Origin: Micavibrio aeruginosavorus EPB
GTDB lineage: Bacteria > Pseudomonadota > Alphaproteobacteria > Micavibrionales > Micavibrionaceae
Assembly (NCBI RefSeq): GCF_000348745.1
Contig: NC_020812.1
Coordinates: 2,241,444 to 2,305,443, forward strand
Reading direction: 5' to 3'
Length of the DNA stretch: 64,000 nucleotides
Positions 17,036-27,941 of the stretch are shown one piece after another (within the stretch, counting starts at the first letter, position 1; the number at the start of each line of letters is the position of its first letter). The notes beneath the pieces were generated by a model that was not told where the DNA came from, ran no database searches, and saw nothing but the letters and a program-made list of their open reading frames with translations. The translations under genes were made by a program, and so were the position numbers.

Positions 17036-18376
17036 TTAACGTTCGGCCAGTTTTTTCTCCAGCCAGTGAATGTTGTATTCACCCGACGTGAATTCCGGCT
17101 GTTCCGTGATCCACAATTGCAGGGGCAATGTGGTCTTTACACCCTCAACCACCGTTTCGGTGATGGCACGGCGCAGACGGCGGATGCACTCATCGCGGTT
17201 GCGACCATGCACGATCAACTTGCCCACCATCGAGTCATAGTATGGCGGGATGCGATAGCCACCATAAATCGCGGAATCAAAACGCACACCTAACCCGCCC
17301 GGGGCGTGGAATTGCGTGATCGTGCCCGGGGACGGCATAAACGTGTCCGGATCCTCGGCATTGATACGGATTTCGATGGCGTGACCGCGCAGATGGATGC
17401 GGTCCTTGTTCACGCTGAGCGGTTCGCCCGCGGCCACACGAATCTGTTCGGCGATCAGGTCAATACCCGTGATCATTTCCGTGACCGGGTGTTCCACCTG
17501 GATCCGGGTGTTCATTTCCATGAAGAAGAATTGCCCGTTTTCATACAGGAATTCGATTGTGCCCGCGCCGCGATAACCCATTTTGCGGATCACTTCGGCG
17601 GCCAGGGACCCGATCTGATCACGCTCTTCCGCGCTCAGCACCGGGGACGGGGCTTCTTCGACCAGTTTCTGGTGACGGCGTTGTGTGGAACAATCGCGTT
17701 CACCCAAATGGATGGCGTTGCCGTGCGTATCACCAAAGACCTGAATTTCAATGTGGCGCGGCTTCTCCAGATACTTCTCGACGTAAACGGTGTCGTCGCC
17801 AAAGTTTGCTTTGGCTTCGGAGCGGGCCGTAGAATAGGCTTCCTGGAACTCTTCCGGGCTGCGGACCACTTTCATGCCCTTACCGCCACCGCCGGACGCG
17901 GCCTTGATCAGAACCGGGTAACCCGCTTCCTTGGCAAAGGCCAGACCTTCCTCAACCGATTCCAGCGCCCCTTCGGACCCCGGCACGACCGGCAAGCCCA
18001 GCGCCTTCACCGTTTTCTTGGCCATCACCTTGTCACCCATGGTGGCAATGTGTTCCGGCTTCGGTCCGATAAAGACAAATCCGTGCTCTTCGACCATGCG
18101 GGCGAATTGTTCGTTTTCTGACAGGAACCCGTAACCCGGGTGAATGGCCTCAGCCCCCGTCACGGTGGCCGCGGTCAAGATCGCCGGAATATTCAGATAG
18201 CTTTCGCGGGACGATGCCGGACCAATACAGACGCTTTCATCCGCCAGACGCACAGCCATAGCGTTAGCATCAGCGGTCGAGTGAACGGCCACGGTCTGAA
18301 TACCCATCTCACGACAGGCGCGGATGATACGCAGGGCAATCTCACCCCGGTTCGCAATCAGGATTTTCTTGAACAT
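17036..18376 (-). CDS. accC: Acetyl-CoA carboxylase, biotin carboxylase subunit
   Basis: Carboxylates the biotin on AccB with ATP and bicarbonate, the first committed step of fatty acid synthesis. The 446-residue product is normal length. It opens [16 protein letters not shown], has the ATP-grasp glycine loop GGGGKGMK and the signature [14 protein letters not shown]. It lies 22 bases after accB in the same direction, with aroQ further up, an arrangement conserved in proteobacteria. Confidence 0.97.
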   Translation of the reverse strand: MFKKILIANRGEIALRIIRACREMGIQTVAVHSTADANAMAVRLADESVCIGPASSRESYLNIPAILTAATVTGAEAIHPGYGFLSENEQFARMVEEHGFVFIGPKPEHIATMGDKVMAKKTVKALGLPVVPGSEGALESVEEGLAFAKEAGYPVLIKAASGGGGKGMKVVRSPEEFQEAYSTARSEAKANFGDDTVYVEKYLEKPRHIEIQVFGDTHGNAIHLGERDCSTQRRHQKLVEEAPSPVLSAEERDQIGSLAAEVIRKMGYRGAGTIEFLYENGQFFFMEMNTRIQVEHPVTEMITGIDLIAEQIRVAAGEPLSVNKDRIHLRGHAIEIRINAEDPDTFMPSPGTITQFHAPGGLGVRFDSAIYGGYRIPPYYDSMVGKLIVHGRNRDECIRRLRRAITETVVEGVKTTLPLQLWITEQPEFTSGEYNIHWLEKKLAER

Positions 18377-18398
18377 GATGTCCGCTTCTTATCGCTTC

Positions 18399-18851
18399 TT
18401 ATTCAATGACCATCAAAACGTCGCCGAATTCAACCGGCTGGCCGTTTTCGATAGCGATTTGCGTCACAACGCCGCCCTTTTGGGCCTTGATCGGGTTCAT
18501 CACCTTCATGGCTTCGATGATCAGCAGCGTATCACCGGCTTTCACCGTTGCACCCTTCTGTACGAAGGACGGTGCGCCCGGTTCGGCCTGCAGATAGGCG
18601 GTGCCCACCATCGGCGAAACAACGGCACCCGGATGGTTGCCAGCAACCGTGGACGGGGCCGACAGGTTTGCAGCCTGCGGAATGGTCGGGTCGGAGGCCA
18701 TGCTGACCGGCATTGCAGCGCCGGCGCTGATCACAGCGCCACCACGGGCAACGCGGATAACCTGTTCGCCTTCGGCGACTTCGATCTCCGTCAGGTGGGT
18801 TTCGTCCAGAAGTTCCGCCAGCTTGCGGATGGCTTTTTCGTCAATTTTCAT
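18399..18851 (-). CDS. accB: Biotin carboxyl carrier protein
   Basis: Carrier of the carboxylated biotin between AccC and the carboxyltransferase. The 150 residues hold an N-terminal helix pair (MKIDEKAIRKLAELLDE), an Ala/Pro-rich linker, and a biotinyl domain with the acceptor Lys116 in EAMKVMN. The preceding VVSPMVGTAY is the usual first strand. Operon aroQ-accB-accC. Confidence 0.97.
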   Translation of the reverse strand: MKIDEKAIRKLAELLDETHLTEIEVAEGEQVIRVARGGAVISAGAAMPVSMASDPTIPQAANLSAPSTVAGNHPGAVVSPMVGTAYLQAEPGAPSFVQKGATVKAGDTLLIIEAMKVMNPIKAQKGGVVTQIAIENGQPVEFGDVLMVIE

Positions 18852-18946
18852 GGGATATCAATACCCTGCCTTCAAGATGTTTAATCGTGCACTTGCTTAC
18901 AGAAGGATGCGGTAAATGTCAAAGGGGAACCGCACCCTCCCCCCTG

Positions 18947-19381
18947 TCAATTTGACAATAAGTGTTCAATTCCAATGACATAGCCCTGCGGACCCATCCC
19001 TTTGAACACGGCGGACGCCACCGGTTCGACATAGGAAATATGCCGAAACGGCTCCCGCGTCGACGGATCGGACAGATGCACCTCCACCACCGGAACGTGC
19101 AAAATCTTCAACGCGTCATGAATGGCGACCGATGTATGCGTATAGGCCGCCGCATTGATCACCACGCCGACCAAATCCGGGTCATGGGCCGCGTCCTGAA
19201 TCCAGTCGACCAGAACACCTTCGTGATTGGATTGGCGGAAATCAATCTCATGCCCTGCCTTGGCCCCCGCCGCACGGCACAGTGCTTCGATATCGGCCAA
19301 TGTCGTCGTGCCGTAAATATCCGGTTCGCGCCGTCCCAGCATGTTCAGGTTCGGCCCGTTGAGGACCAGAATCTTTTTCAT
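18947..19381 (-). CDS. aroQ: 3-dehydroquinate dehydratase, type II
   Basis: Third step of the shikimate pathway. At 144 residues it is typical of the dodecameric type II enzyme. It opens ILVLNGPNLNMLGRREP, with the catalytic Tyr in DIYG, the QSNHEG loop, INAAAYTHTS and EVHLS. Its ATG directly abuts the stop of the copper chaperone gene upstream. It is followed after 95 bases by accB. Confidence 0.97.
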   Translation of the reverse strand: MKKILVLNGPNLNMLGRREPDIYGTTTLADIEALCRAAGAKAGHEIDFRQSNHEGVLVDWIQDAAHDPDLVGVVINAAAYTHTSVAIHDALKILHVPVVEVHLSDPSTREPFRHISYVEPVASAVFKGMGPQGYVIGIEHLLSN

Positions 19382-19867
19382 CTAGTGTGCGTGTCCCGCA
19401 TGATCATCACCGTGATCATGCCCATGGTCATGATCCGCCGGAACATCGCCCGCGGCCCGGACCAGAACGGTGGTTTCCACCTTGCCCGCTTTTTCAAACA
19501 CCAGCGTCAGGGGGAAGGTCTGATCCTTCACCAGCGGTTCCGGCAAATCCATCAGCATAATGTGATGACCACCCGGCTTCAGCGTCAGGCCGGTATCGGC
19601 ACCAACATCAAAACCATCGGTTTTGCGCATTTTCATGATGCCCTTATCATCTTCATGCGTATGCAGTTCGGCCCGTTTGGTCACCGGTGTTTCCGCACCG
19701 ATCAAACGATCCGCGGCATCCGCGCCGACCGTCAAAAACACCGCGCCGGTTTTTGTGCCGGATACGGTCGCAAAACTATAGGCATCATGCACAATCACAT
19801 CGGCATAGGCCGCAGAAGACACAACACTCAACAGCAAAGCCGTCAGGGCGGCGGAGCGCATTTTCAT
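19382..19867 (-). CDS. PCuAC-type periplasmic copper chaperone
   Basis: PCuAC proteins carry Cu(I) in the periplasm to the CuA and CuB sites of cytochrome oxidase. The signal peptide of this 161-residue protein ends at AYA|DV (residue 22). The family signature H-x10-M-x21-H-x-M is exact: His69, Met80, His102, Met104. A His/Asp-rich tail of about 16 residues (HDHGHDHGDDHAGHAH) is an additional metal site often seen in this family. It lies between two thiol-disulfide proteins and aroQ with tiny gaps, so it is likely cotranscribed. Confidence 0.92.
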   Translation of the reverse strand: MKMRSAALTALLLSVVSSAAYADVIVHDAYSFATVSGTKTGAVFLTVGADAADRLIGAETPVTKRAELHTHEDDKGIMKMRKTDGFDVGADTGLTLKPGGHHIMLMDLPEPLVKDQTFPLTLVFEKAGKVETTVLVRAAGDVPADHDHGHDHGDDHAGHAH

Positions 19868-19881
19868 GATAGATCCTTTGA

Positions 19882-20541
19882 TTATGGTTGGGACGTTTTT
19901 CGGACATGGTCAAAGAAGGCGATGAAATCATCCGATTGGAACACGCCATCTTTCGGTGGCGCAAAAACCAGACGGTCATTAAACACAAAAGACGGCAATG
20001 CTGGCGGCTTGACCGCATCCATCAAGGCACGCCCCGCGGACAGCGCATCATTCACCCGCGGATCATTCATGTCGGCATTCAACCGATCGAAATCAACCCC
20101 GGCATTCACCGCCAAGGTCCGCACGACATCGTCGGTCAGTGCGCCGTCATAATTCATCAGCGCATCATGAAACGGGGCGAATTTATCCTGTAACCCGGCG
20201 GCCAGCGCCAGTCGGGCCAGGCGTTGGTTATGCGGATCGGACAGGGGAATGGGCTGGACCACGACCTGAATATCAGCGGCCCCCGCCGCCGCATCGTCCA
20301 AGGCCAGCGCCAAGGCCTGATGCGCCTGGGCACAGGCATCGCAACTGCCATACCGGGTCAGGGCGACAACACGAATGGCGGGATTTTTTTGATCCGCGGC
20401 GTGCATCACCTGACCGGCGACGGCCTGGGTAATGTGGGATTGTGTTTTCTTCCATGCCAATGTTCGCATCGTCATGGACGCCGCCAAAAAGACCAGCAGG
20501 ATCGCAAAACCGCCCAAACCCCACACAAGGATACGTCGCAT
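19882..20541 (-). CDS. Membrane-anchored DsbA-like thioredoxin-fold protein
   Basis: A 219-residue protein with an N-terminal membrane anchor (about 5-25) and a periplasmic thioredoxin fold carrying the CxxC pair Cys67/Cys70 (YGSCDACAQ) and a cis-Pro loop (ALPSFVF). The helical insert and the FDRLNADMNDPRV segment match DsbA/DSBA-like folds. I prefer the ATG at 20541; a GTG at 20553 is possible. It is 36 bases after another DsbA and 14 before the copper chaperone, which suggests a role in reducing or loading copper proteins. Substrate unknown. Confidence 0.8.
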   Translation of the reverse strand: MRRILVWGLGGFAILLVFLAASMTMRTLAWKKTQSHITQAVAGQVMHAADQKNPAIRVVALTRYGSCDACAQAHQALALALDDAAAGAADIQVVVQPIPLSDPHNQRLARLALAAGLQDKFAPFHDALMNYDGALTDDVVRTLAVNAGVDFDRLNADMNDPRVNDALSAGRALMDAVKPPALPSFVFNDRLVFAPPKDGVFQSDDFIAFFDHVRKTSQP

Positions 20542-20577
20542 TATGGCCCCCACCGGTCTCTCAGCGTTTTTGGAGAA

Positions 20578-21366
20578 TTAGTCTTTCTTCGTCAGCTTGG
20601 CACGCTCTTCGGCGATGATCGACTGCATGCCTTCCAGCCCCAGATAACCACGCACCGGCGTTTCATTGATGATAAAGCCCGGCGTGCCGCTGATCCCCAG
20701 TTCACGGGCCAGGGCAATGTTGGATTCGATCTGCTTGGCCACATCGGCGCTGTCCGCATCTTTTTTCATCTGCTCCACATCCAGGCCCAGATCCTTGCCA
20801 ATGTCCTGCAGTTGCTCTTCGCGCATCTGACCGCTCAGCTTCATCAGACGGGAATGCATTTCAAAATACTTGCCCTGCTTCCCGGCGGCCAAGGCATATT
20901 TGGCGGCCATGTGGGATGTTTCGGACAGGATCGGGAAATCGATCATGACGAATTTCACATCCTTGTCCGATTCCAGAATCTGCGCCATGTCGCTAAAGGC
21001 GTGTTTGCAGTACCCGCAATTGTAATCATAAAATTCGGCGATCACGACACTGCCCTTTGGGTTGCCCGCAACCGGTTTGCCCGCATCGTTAAACAACGCG
21101 TCTTTCTTCGTCACGATCAGGTCTTTCATCGCATCGACCTGCGCCTGTTCCTGATCGACTTGATGCTTGGCTACAGCTTCCATAATCACCTGCGGGTTTT
21201 CCATCAGGTAGTCATGAATAATGTCATTCAACGCCGCCTTTTGATCGGCGGTGAAGGCGTCCTTTGTCGCGGCGTGCGGCACGAGGGCAAAGCCCGCGAC
21301 CGATACGGCCAGAACGGAAACAGCAACGGCAGAGAGGCGCAGTTTGGAGGAAAATGTCACGGGCAT
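20578..21366 (-). CDS. DsbA family (ScsC/BdbD-like) disulfide oxidoreductase
   Basis: Periplasmic thiol-disulfide enzyme of 262 residues. The signal peptide covers about 1-33. An N-terminal helical segment (LNDIIHDYLMENPQVIMEA) resembles the oligomerisation region of copper-tolerance protein ScsC. The catalytic CxxC is Cys117-Gly-Tyr-Cys120, and the cis-Pro is in GTPGFII. It sits between bepA and a second DsbA-like gene upstream of the copper chaperone, consistent with disulfide isomerase or oxidase work on outer-membrane and copper proteins. Confidence 0.9.
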   Translation of the reverse strand: MPVTFSSKLRLSAVAVSVLAVSVAGFALVPHAATKDAFTADQKAALNDIIHDYLMENPQVIMEAVAKHQVDQEQAQVDAMKDLIVTKKDALFNDAGKPVAGNPKGSVVIAEFYDYNCGYCKHAFSDMAQILESDKDVKFVMIDFPILSETSHMAAKYALAAGKQGKYFEMHSRLMKLSGQMREEQLQDIGKDLGLDVEQMKKDADSADVAKQIESNIALARELGISGTPGFIINETPVRGYLGLEGMQSIIAEERAKLTKKD

Positions 21367-21397
21367 GTCCTTTCGCGTGAAACAGTCGGTTTAAGTT

Positions 21398-22771
21398 TTA
21401 ATCTTTATCGGCGCTTTGTTCAACATGGCTCAGAATATCCTGCGCCCGAATCCATGGGGCGGAGCCCTTTTTCAAACCTTGTGATGCCACTTCGGCCTGG
21501 CGTTTTGCATAGTCGTTGTTTCGTTGCAGCAGCGCCTCCTCGGCCAGATGCAGGCGCGCCATCGGGTCATTGCCCTGTTTGCCGTATGCGGTGGCCAGCA
21601 GGCGATGCACGCGCGGGGATCGTGTTTCCGTGCGCAAGGCCTTTTGCAACTGGGTGATCGCCTCACCCAGCGACGCCCCGCCCACATCCGATTCAATCAA
21701 TGCATGGGCATAAGACACGCGCAGTAACGGCGCATTTGAATCCAAATTCACCGCCTTGCGATAGAACGGCACGGCCTCTTTCACTTTGCCGAAATCGACC
21801 AGCATCTGGCCCTTCAGCTCGTTGAAATAGGGGTTCTCGGGCTCATCCTTTAACAGGGCATCCATCTGGCCCAGCGCGTCATTCACGCGGTTTTGACGGT
21901 ACGCCGCAATGGCGCGGGCATAGCGCGCCGCCACCGATGTATCCCGGTCGGCATACACCCACGGCACCTGTTCCGGCGTGATAAAACCGACCAGCTTGGC
22001 AATCATGCGCGCATGCTCTTCGTTCCACGAAGCGGGCACGGGTTTGGCATTGTCAAAGCTGTTCCCCTGCAGCACCGTTTCGACGGCCTGAATCCGGTCC
22101 CGGGTCAGCGGGTGGGTGCGGACATATTCGGATTGCTGGCTGGCGGGGAGCAATTCCTCGTTTTCCATCTGCTTCATAAAGCTGAGGAAGCCGGCCCCGT
22201 TCAAACCCGCCTTGGACATATAGGACAGGCCCGCCTGATCGGCACTGGATTCCTGGACCCGGCTGAACGCCATAAAGCGCCGTTCGGCCATCGACCGCGA
22301 CCCCATCGACACGGCGCTGGCCGCCCCGCCATCGCCCGTGGCAATGGCCGCGCCAATACCAATCAACGCCCCAAGGATGGTTTCATAGGAGGCTTCTTCC
22401 AACGCCTGGCGCGTGCGGATCAAATGCCCGCCACTGATGTGACCCAATTCGTGGGCGATCACGCCGATCAATTCCTCCGGCGTTTTTGTGCGTTGAATCA
22501 AGCCGGTATAGATAAAGACATTCTGCCCGCCCGCAACAAAGGCGTTCAGGCTGGAATCCTGGACCAGGATGAAATTGACCGATTTCGGGTCCAACCCGGC
22601 GGCCCGCACCACAGGTTCCGCCCACATCTCGATGGTTTTTTCGATTTCCGTATCACGGATCAGCGTGGGGCTGTTTTGCGCAAAAGCATCCCCGACCGAG
22701 CCCAGCAACAGCCCGGTTAGCATCACAAAACCCAAAACAGGGCGCACCCCGCGATGACGGAACAATTTCAT
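21398..22771 (-). CDS. bepA: M48 metalloprotease with TPR repeats (BepA/YfgC-like)
   Basis: Periplasmic Zn protease/chaperone for outer-membrane protein quality control. The ATG at 22771 gives a classic signal peptide with a cut at AFA|QN; the frame opens further upstream. The catalytic HELGH is in IGVIAHELGHISGGHL, with the third ligand in the ESSADQAG segment. From about residue 290, TPR helices follow (NRVNDALGQMDALLKDEPENPYF and onward). BepA helps LptD disulfide maturation in enterobacteria, which matches the two DsbA-like genes directly downstream (31-base gap). Confidence 0.9.
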   Translation of the reverse strand: MKLFRHRGVRPVLGFVMLTGLLLGSVGDAFAQNSPTLIRDTEIEKTIEMWAEPVVRAAGLDPKSVNFILVQDSSLNAFVAGGQNVFIYTGLIQRTKTPEELIGVIAHELGHISGGHLIRTRQALEEASYETILGALIGIGAAIATGDGGAASAVSMGSRSMAERRFMAFSRVQESSADQAGLSYMSKAGLNGAGFLSFMKQMENEELLPASQQSEYVRTHPLTRDRIQAVETVLQGNSFDNAKPVPASWNEEHARMIAKLVGFITPEQVPWVYADRDTSVAARYARAIAAYRQNRVNDALGQMDALLKDEPENPYFNELKGQMLVDFGKVKEAVPFYRKAVNLDSNAPLLRVSYAHALIESDVGGASLGEAITQLQKALRTETRSPRVHRLLATAYGKQGNDPMARLHLAEEALLQRNNDYAKRQAEVASQGLKKGSAPWIRAQDILSHVEQSADKD

Positions 22772-22844
22772 GAATCCCAGCATTTCTGATAAATATGGTG
22801 CAAAGATGACGCAATGACAGCCCGAACGGACCCCCAACTTTAAT

Positions 22845-23192
22845 ATGACCGCCCTTCTCTATCAATGGATTGATCTGATCTGGATCCCGATTGCCATGGT
22901 GGTCGTTCACCGCGGGCAGGTTTTAAAGAGCCTGGCCTTCATTCTGGCCTGTATCCTGACCTTACGGACACAAATTGAGATCATGACGTCGATTGGCAAG
23001 CCCAACGGCATCCTCGGCTGGCTCGATATGGGCCTGTATGAGCGTGGATTGATCATTTATGGCCTGTTAATTGGGGTTTTTCTTGTATTGGCGCACTTTT
23101 CCCCGCATACAAGGGGCGTAATCTTTCTGGCGGCCACCTTGTCCCTCTATGTGATGGGCCTATGTGTCTCCATGCTTGCGATGGTGTTTTGA
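22845..23192 (+). CDS. Small inner-membrane protein, unknown function
   Basis: A 115-residue protein with about four hydrophobic segments (near 3-20, 27-40, 64-84 and 90-113) and short polar loops. I do not recognise a family. It is divergent from bepA and ends two bases before rlmE begins, so it is probably cotranscribed with rlmE. No clear ribosome binding site is visible; the ATG used is the first in frame after the divergent region. Confidence 0.7.
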   Translation: MTALLYQWIDLIWIPIAMVVVHRGQVLKSLAFILACILTLRTQIEIMTSIGKPNGILGWLDMGLYERGLIIYGLLIGVFLVLAHFSPHTRGVIFLAATLSLYVMGLCVSMLAMVF

Positions 23193-23193
23193 A

Positions 23194-23892
23194 ATGAGTG
23201 AGAAAAAAGGGTCGGGTTCGGGGTCTAGAACGGGCAATTTGCGCGGCAACCAGCGCAACGTAAAGGTCAAGAACAAGAGCTTGAAACTCTCCTCCCGCCG
23301 CTGGCTGCAACGCCAGTTGAACGATCCCTATGTGCTGGAGGCGCAGAAGGCCGGATTCCGCTCCCGCGCGGCCTTCAAGCTGATTGAGATGGATGAACAG
23401 CTCCACCTGATCCGTCCGGGCATGAACGTCATCGACCTGGGCGCCGCGCCGGGTGGCTGGTCCCAAGTGGCCGCGGCCAAGGGCGCGCATGTCGTGGGCC
23501 TCGACCTGTTGCCCATCGACCCGCTGCCGGGCATTGCCTTCCTGCAGATGGATTTTATGAATGATGACGCGCCCGAGGCGCTGGTCACCACGCTGGACGG
23601 TCCCGCCGATCTGGTCATGTCTGATATGGCCCCGAACACAACGGGCCACCAATCCACCGACCATATCCGCATCATGGGTCTGGTCGAAGCCGCGTATGAA
23701 TTTGCGTTGGAAGTTCTGAAACCCGGCGGATCGTTCGTCGCCAAAGTGTTTCAGGGCGGCACACAGGCCGAATTGCTGGCCCGCATGAAACGCGATTTCA
23801 AAAGCGTGAAACACATCAAGCCCAAAGCCAGCCGCAAGGAATCCGCCGAACAATACGTTGTGGCCACCGGGTTCAAAGGCATCAGCGAATAA
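23194..23892 (+). CDS. rlmE: 23S rRNA 2'-O-methyltransferase (U2552), RlmE/FtsJ
   Basis: SAM-dependent enzyme that methylates U2552 in the ribosomal A loop. The 232-residue product shows the K-D-K-E pattern: Lys in [11 protein letters not shown], the SAM motif [16 protein letters not shown], Asp in [13 protein letters not shown], and the late Lys in [13 protein letters not shown] basic, disordered N-terminal 30 residues ([10 protein letters not shown]...) is typical of alphaproteobacterial homologues. The start at 23194 lies one base beyond the previous stop. Confidence 0.95.
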   Translation: MSEKKGSGSGSRTGNLRGNQRNVKVKNKSLKLSSRRWLQRQLNDPYVLEAQKAGFRSRAAFKLIEMDEQLHLIRPGMNVIDLGAAPGGWSQVAAAKGAHVVGLDLLPIDPLPGIAFLQMDFMNDDAPEALVTTLDGPADLVMSDMAPNTTGHQSTDHIRIMGLVEAAYEFALEVLKPGGSFVAKVFQGGTQAELLARMKRDFKSVKHIKPKASRKESAEQYVVATGFKGISE

Positions 23893-23895
23893 ACA

Positions 23896-23922
23896 AAAAC
23901 CCCGCCATTGGCGGGGTTTTTT
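23896..23922. terminator. Bidirectional terminator after rlmE
   Basis: AACCCCGCC, loop ATTG, GGCGGGGTT-type stem with A and T runs on either side; convergent genes. Confidence 0.9.
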
Positions 23923-23940
23923 AAAAGCGTATGAAACCGA

Positions 23941-24540
23941 TTAGCGTCGCAGGAAATCGAACAGGCCCGGCTTCTTGTTCTGCACGGAACCCTTCGGCAT
24001 TTCGTCGACAATCTTGCGCATTGTATTCAATTCCGCCGATTGTTTGAACGCGCCGTGATATTTCGATCCTTGTTCGCTGGAATCCATCGCTTCGGCCACA
24101 ACGTGCAGCGGAACGCTTTCCACCGCGTCGCCAGAACCGAAATGCTTTTCCATCTTTTCCAACTTTTTGCCCAGGAAACGATCCAGATCGTTCAGCGTTT
24201 TGCGTTCGCCGTTTTGCGCGCGCAGGCACGCATCAATCACTTTTTCCGTCAACTCCATCACCTGATCCAGACCGCCAGCATGGCCGTCGATCAGCAGGTC
24301 GGAATAGGTGGACAGGATATTCGTTTCACCCAAATTCGGGCACAGGGTCCGGATGTTGGATTGCAGGGATTTATCCAGCGTCTTGCGCGCTTCGCGGTCC
24401 AGGCGCTGGCCGTCATAGGATTTGTGAAAGTCCCAGTCAAAAATGTTGATCATCACCGCTTCTGCGGCGGACATATCCGGCGTCTGAGCCCCGGTTTCTA
24501 TGTCGGTTTGTTTGTTTGCATCGTCGAATGACTTACGCAT
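23941..24540 (-). CDS. Hypothetical protein, 199 aa
   Basis: Not recognised. The ATG at 24540 has GAGGG about eight bases upstream and gives a soluble protein with no signal or membrane segment. It is helical and charged in the middle (ERKTLNDLDRFLGKKLEKMEKHF), and ends in a basic, aromatic tail KKPGLFDFLRR. The tail could be a docking peptide or degradation signal. It is convergent with rlmE and divergent from guaB, so it is monocistronic. Confidence 0.72.
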   Translation of the reverse strand: MRKSFDDANKQTDIETGAQTPDMSAAEAVMINIFDWDFHKSYDGQRLDREARKTLDKSLQSNIRTLCPNLGETNILSTYSDLLIDGHAGGLDQVMELTEKVIDACLRAQNGERKTLNDLDRFLGKKLEKMEKHFGSGDAVESVPLHVVAEAMDSSEQGSKYHGAFKQSAELNTMRKIVDEMPKGSVQNKKPGLFDFLRR

Positions 24541-24676
24541 CGTTTTACCCTCTATTTGTGATCCAAAGTGGACACCCATAGAATACGCCTGTTGCAGTGC
24601 AGTGCGTACAAAAATCGCTGTTTTAAAGGGGGTTTTGGCAAATTTGATGCAGAATTTCGCATCTGCACAATTTTGA

Positions 24677-26299
<1,623 letters not shown>

Positions 26300-26327
26300 C
26301 CGTTCAAACCCACGCCGGTAGAAATAG

Positions 26328-26354
26328 AAAAACAGCGCCCACAAACACATGGGC
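26328..26354. terminator. Terminator after guaB
   Basis: AACAGCGCCCA and TGGGCGCTGTT stem with eight-base loop, T5 downstream and A5 upstream; convergent genes share it. Confidence 0.9.
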
Positions 26355-26385
26355 GCTGTTTTTATTGCTTGGTCCGGATGCGCAG

Positions 26386-26634
26386 TTATTGTGCCGCGTC
26401 CTGAATTTTTTCGCCGGCATCTTCAACCGCTTCACCAACGGCTTCGCCTGCATTTTTCGGTTCGGAATGCGTCAGATCATCCACGGCATCACCGATCGCA
26501 TCGCCCGCTTGTTCCATTGCGGCTTCCATTTTTTCGCCCGGCGTTTGTGGTTTCTGGGTTTCCTGATACCCGACATAGCCGAGAACACCGATCAGGATGA
26601 TCGTCACAATGATCAAAAGGGTTTTTGTATTCAT
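26386..26634 (-). CDS. Small membrane-anchored amphipathic protein
   Basis: An 82-residue protein with AAAGGA about ten bases before the ATG at 26634. One N-terminal membrane segment (about 4-24, LLIIVTIILIGVLGYVGY) is followed by a linker and two alanine/glycine/acidic amphipathic stretches (AGDAIGDAVDDL, AGEAVGEAVEDAGEKIQD) of 11-residue periodicity, like YtxH or apolipoprotein helices. It may bind the membrane surface in the periplasm; function unknown. Confidence 0.75.
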   Translation of the reverse strand: MNTKTLLIIVTIILIGVLGYVGYQETQKPQTPGEKMEAAMEQAGDAIGDAVDDLTHSEPKNAGEAVGEAVEDAGEKIQDAAQ

Positions 26635-26702
26635 GGTTTGGGTTTCCTTTGTTTTTGTGATTAAACTGACCGTCACTATACACGCCTAAGGATATAGTTC
26701 GA

Positions 26703-27272
26703 ATGGATAGAATGGCAATTCGCGCTGCGACACACGATGATATTGATGTTTTGGCCCGCATTCTGGTCAGCGGCTTGCATGCTACCTATGACGGCCTTGT
26801 CGACCCGGACTGGCTGGCGGCAAAAACCGAAGACGAATACCGCGGCAAATGGCGCGAATGGCTGGACAGTGACGGGTTTTCCGCGCTGGTATCCTGCCTG
26901 CCCGATGGATCGCCCGTCGGCGTGGTCAGTTTTGGCAAATTGAAAACCCCGCCCCCCGGGGTCTCGCTGATCCGCCCGCTTTATACGGCAGAGATTTATG
27001 CGATCTACATTTTGCCCGACCATTGGCGGCAGGGACACGGGCTGGCCCTGATGCAGGCGGCGACGCAGGCCTTGTTGGATATGAAACACAAATCCATGTG
27101 CCTGTGGGCGTTGGAGGCCAATAAGCGCGCCGGTGCATTTTACACAACACTGGGCGGTCAGCGAATCGGTAAGCGCGAGATCGAAGCCGGATCGCGCAAA
27201 GCGCGTGAAGTGTGCTTTGGCTGGCGCGACACAAAGCCAATTTTAGCAATGAAAAAACAAGATTCTGCATAA
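26703..27272 (+). CDS. GNAT family N-acetyltransferase
   Basis: A 189-residue acetyltransferase of the GNAT fold. The N-terminal strand-helix IRAATHDDIDVLARI, motif A region AIYILPDHWRQGHGLALM (variant of Q/RxxGxG/A) and the C-terminal ALEANKRAGAFYTTLGG are clear. AAGGA lies nine bases before the ATG at 26703. Substrate unknown. It is divergent from the small amphipathic gene. Confidence 0.85.
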   Translation: MDRMAIRAATHDDIDVLARILVSGLHATYDGLVDPDWLAAKTEDEYRGKWREWLDSDGFSALVSCLPDGSPVGVVSFGKLKTPPPGVSLIRPLYTAEIYAIYILPDHWRQGHGLALMQAATQALLDMKHKSMCLWALEANKRAGAFYTTLGGQRIGKREIEAGSRKAREVCFGWRDTKPILAMKKQDSA

Positions 27273-27430
27273 TCAGGCGGCACATTATGGCGGCATTGTG
27301 TCATGGGGGCCTGAATTGTGATTTTATCATGACATTCAATGGGTAAGCCCATTTTTTCACTTTCTGTTCATCATCAAATCCTATATTGGAATCGCATACC
27401 GCACATTTGTTCCTGAGGAGGACACATATT

Positions 27431-27823
27431 ATGAAGGCTCTGTTGAGTGTATTGACTGCTGCTGTTGTTCTGGCTGCCCCGGTTGCTGCGAAAGCGGACG
27501 ACCATGCTGCTCCGGCGACGGAAATGAAGGCTGAAGTTGCTGCTGAAACGGCCGCTCCGGCTGCTGCTGAAGAAGTAAGCATCCTGACCTACACGCTGGC
27601 TGATGGCACGAGCGTTGTTGTTGAAGCTGACTCCGTATTCGTTCTGGACAAAGACGGCAACCGCACCGCCGCTCCGGATGGCGAACACAAAACGGTTGAT
27701 GGCCAGACCCTGAACGTGAAAGAAGGCAAACTGGTGAAAGAAGAAGCTGCTGCTCCGGCAACGGACGCTCCGGCCGCTGAAGCCCCGGCTGCCGAGACCC
27801 ATGACGGTCACGCTGCTGAGTAA
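27431..27823 (+). CDS. Small secreted Ala/Glu-rich protein
   Basis: A 130-residue exported protein of unknown family. GAGGAGG eight bases upstream fixes the ATG at 27431. The signal peptide ends near AKA|DD (residue 22). The centre (about 50-105) is a compact beta-like segment, ADGTSVVVEADSVFVLDKDG and TVDGQTLNVKEGKLV, with low-complexity Ala/Pro/Glu stretches on both sides. Alanine is mostly encoded by GCT, unlike the GCC/GCG of neighbours, which together with the strong ribosome site suggests very high expression. It has its own terminator. Confidence 0.8.
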   Translation: MKALLSVLTAAVVLAAPVAAKADDHAAPATEMKAEVAAETAAPAAAEEVSILTYTLADGTSVVVEADSVFVLDKDGNRTAAPDGEHKTVDGQTLNVKEGKLVKEEAAAPATDAPAAEAPAAETHDGHAAE

Positions 27824-27855
27824 TTTCGGACCCGGGTTTTAAGCCCGACCGATGC

Positions 27856-27886
27856 AAAAACCCCGCCCAACGGCGGGGTTTTTCAT
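27856..27886 (+). terminator. Terminator of the secreted Ala-rich gene
   Basis: CCCCGCC, CAAC loop, GGCGGGG with A5 before and T5 after. Confidence 0.9.
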
Positions 27887-27941
27887 TTTGCGCCGATTTT
27901 CCTGTACTTTCCGCGCCCATCTGTGGCAAAACCCGCCCATC

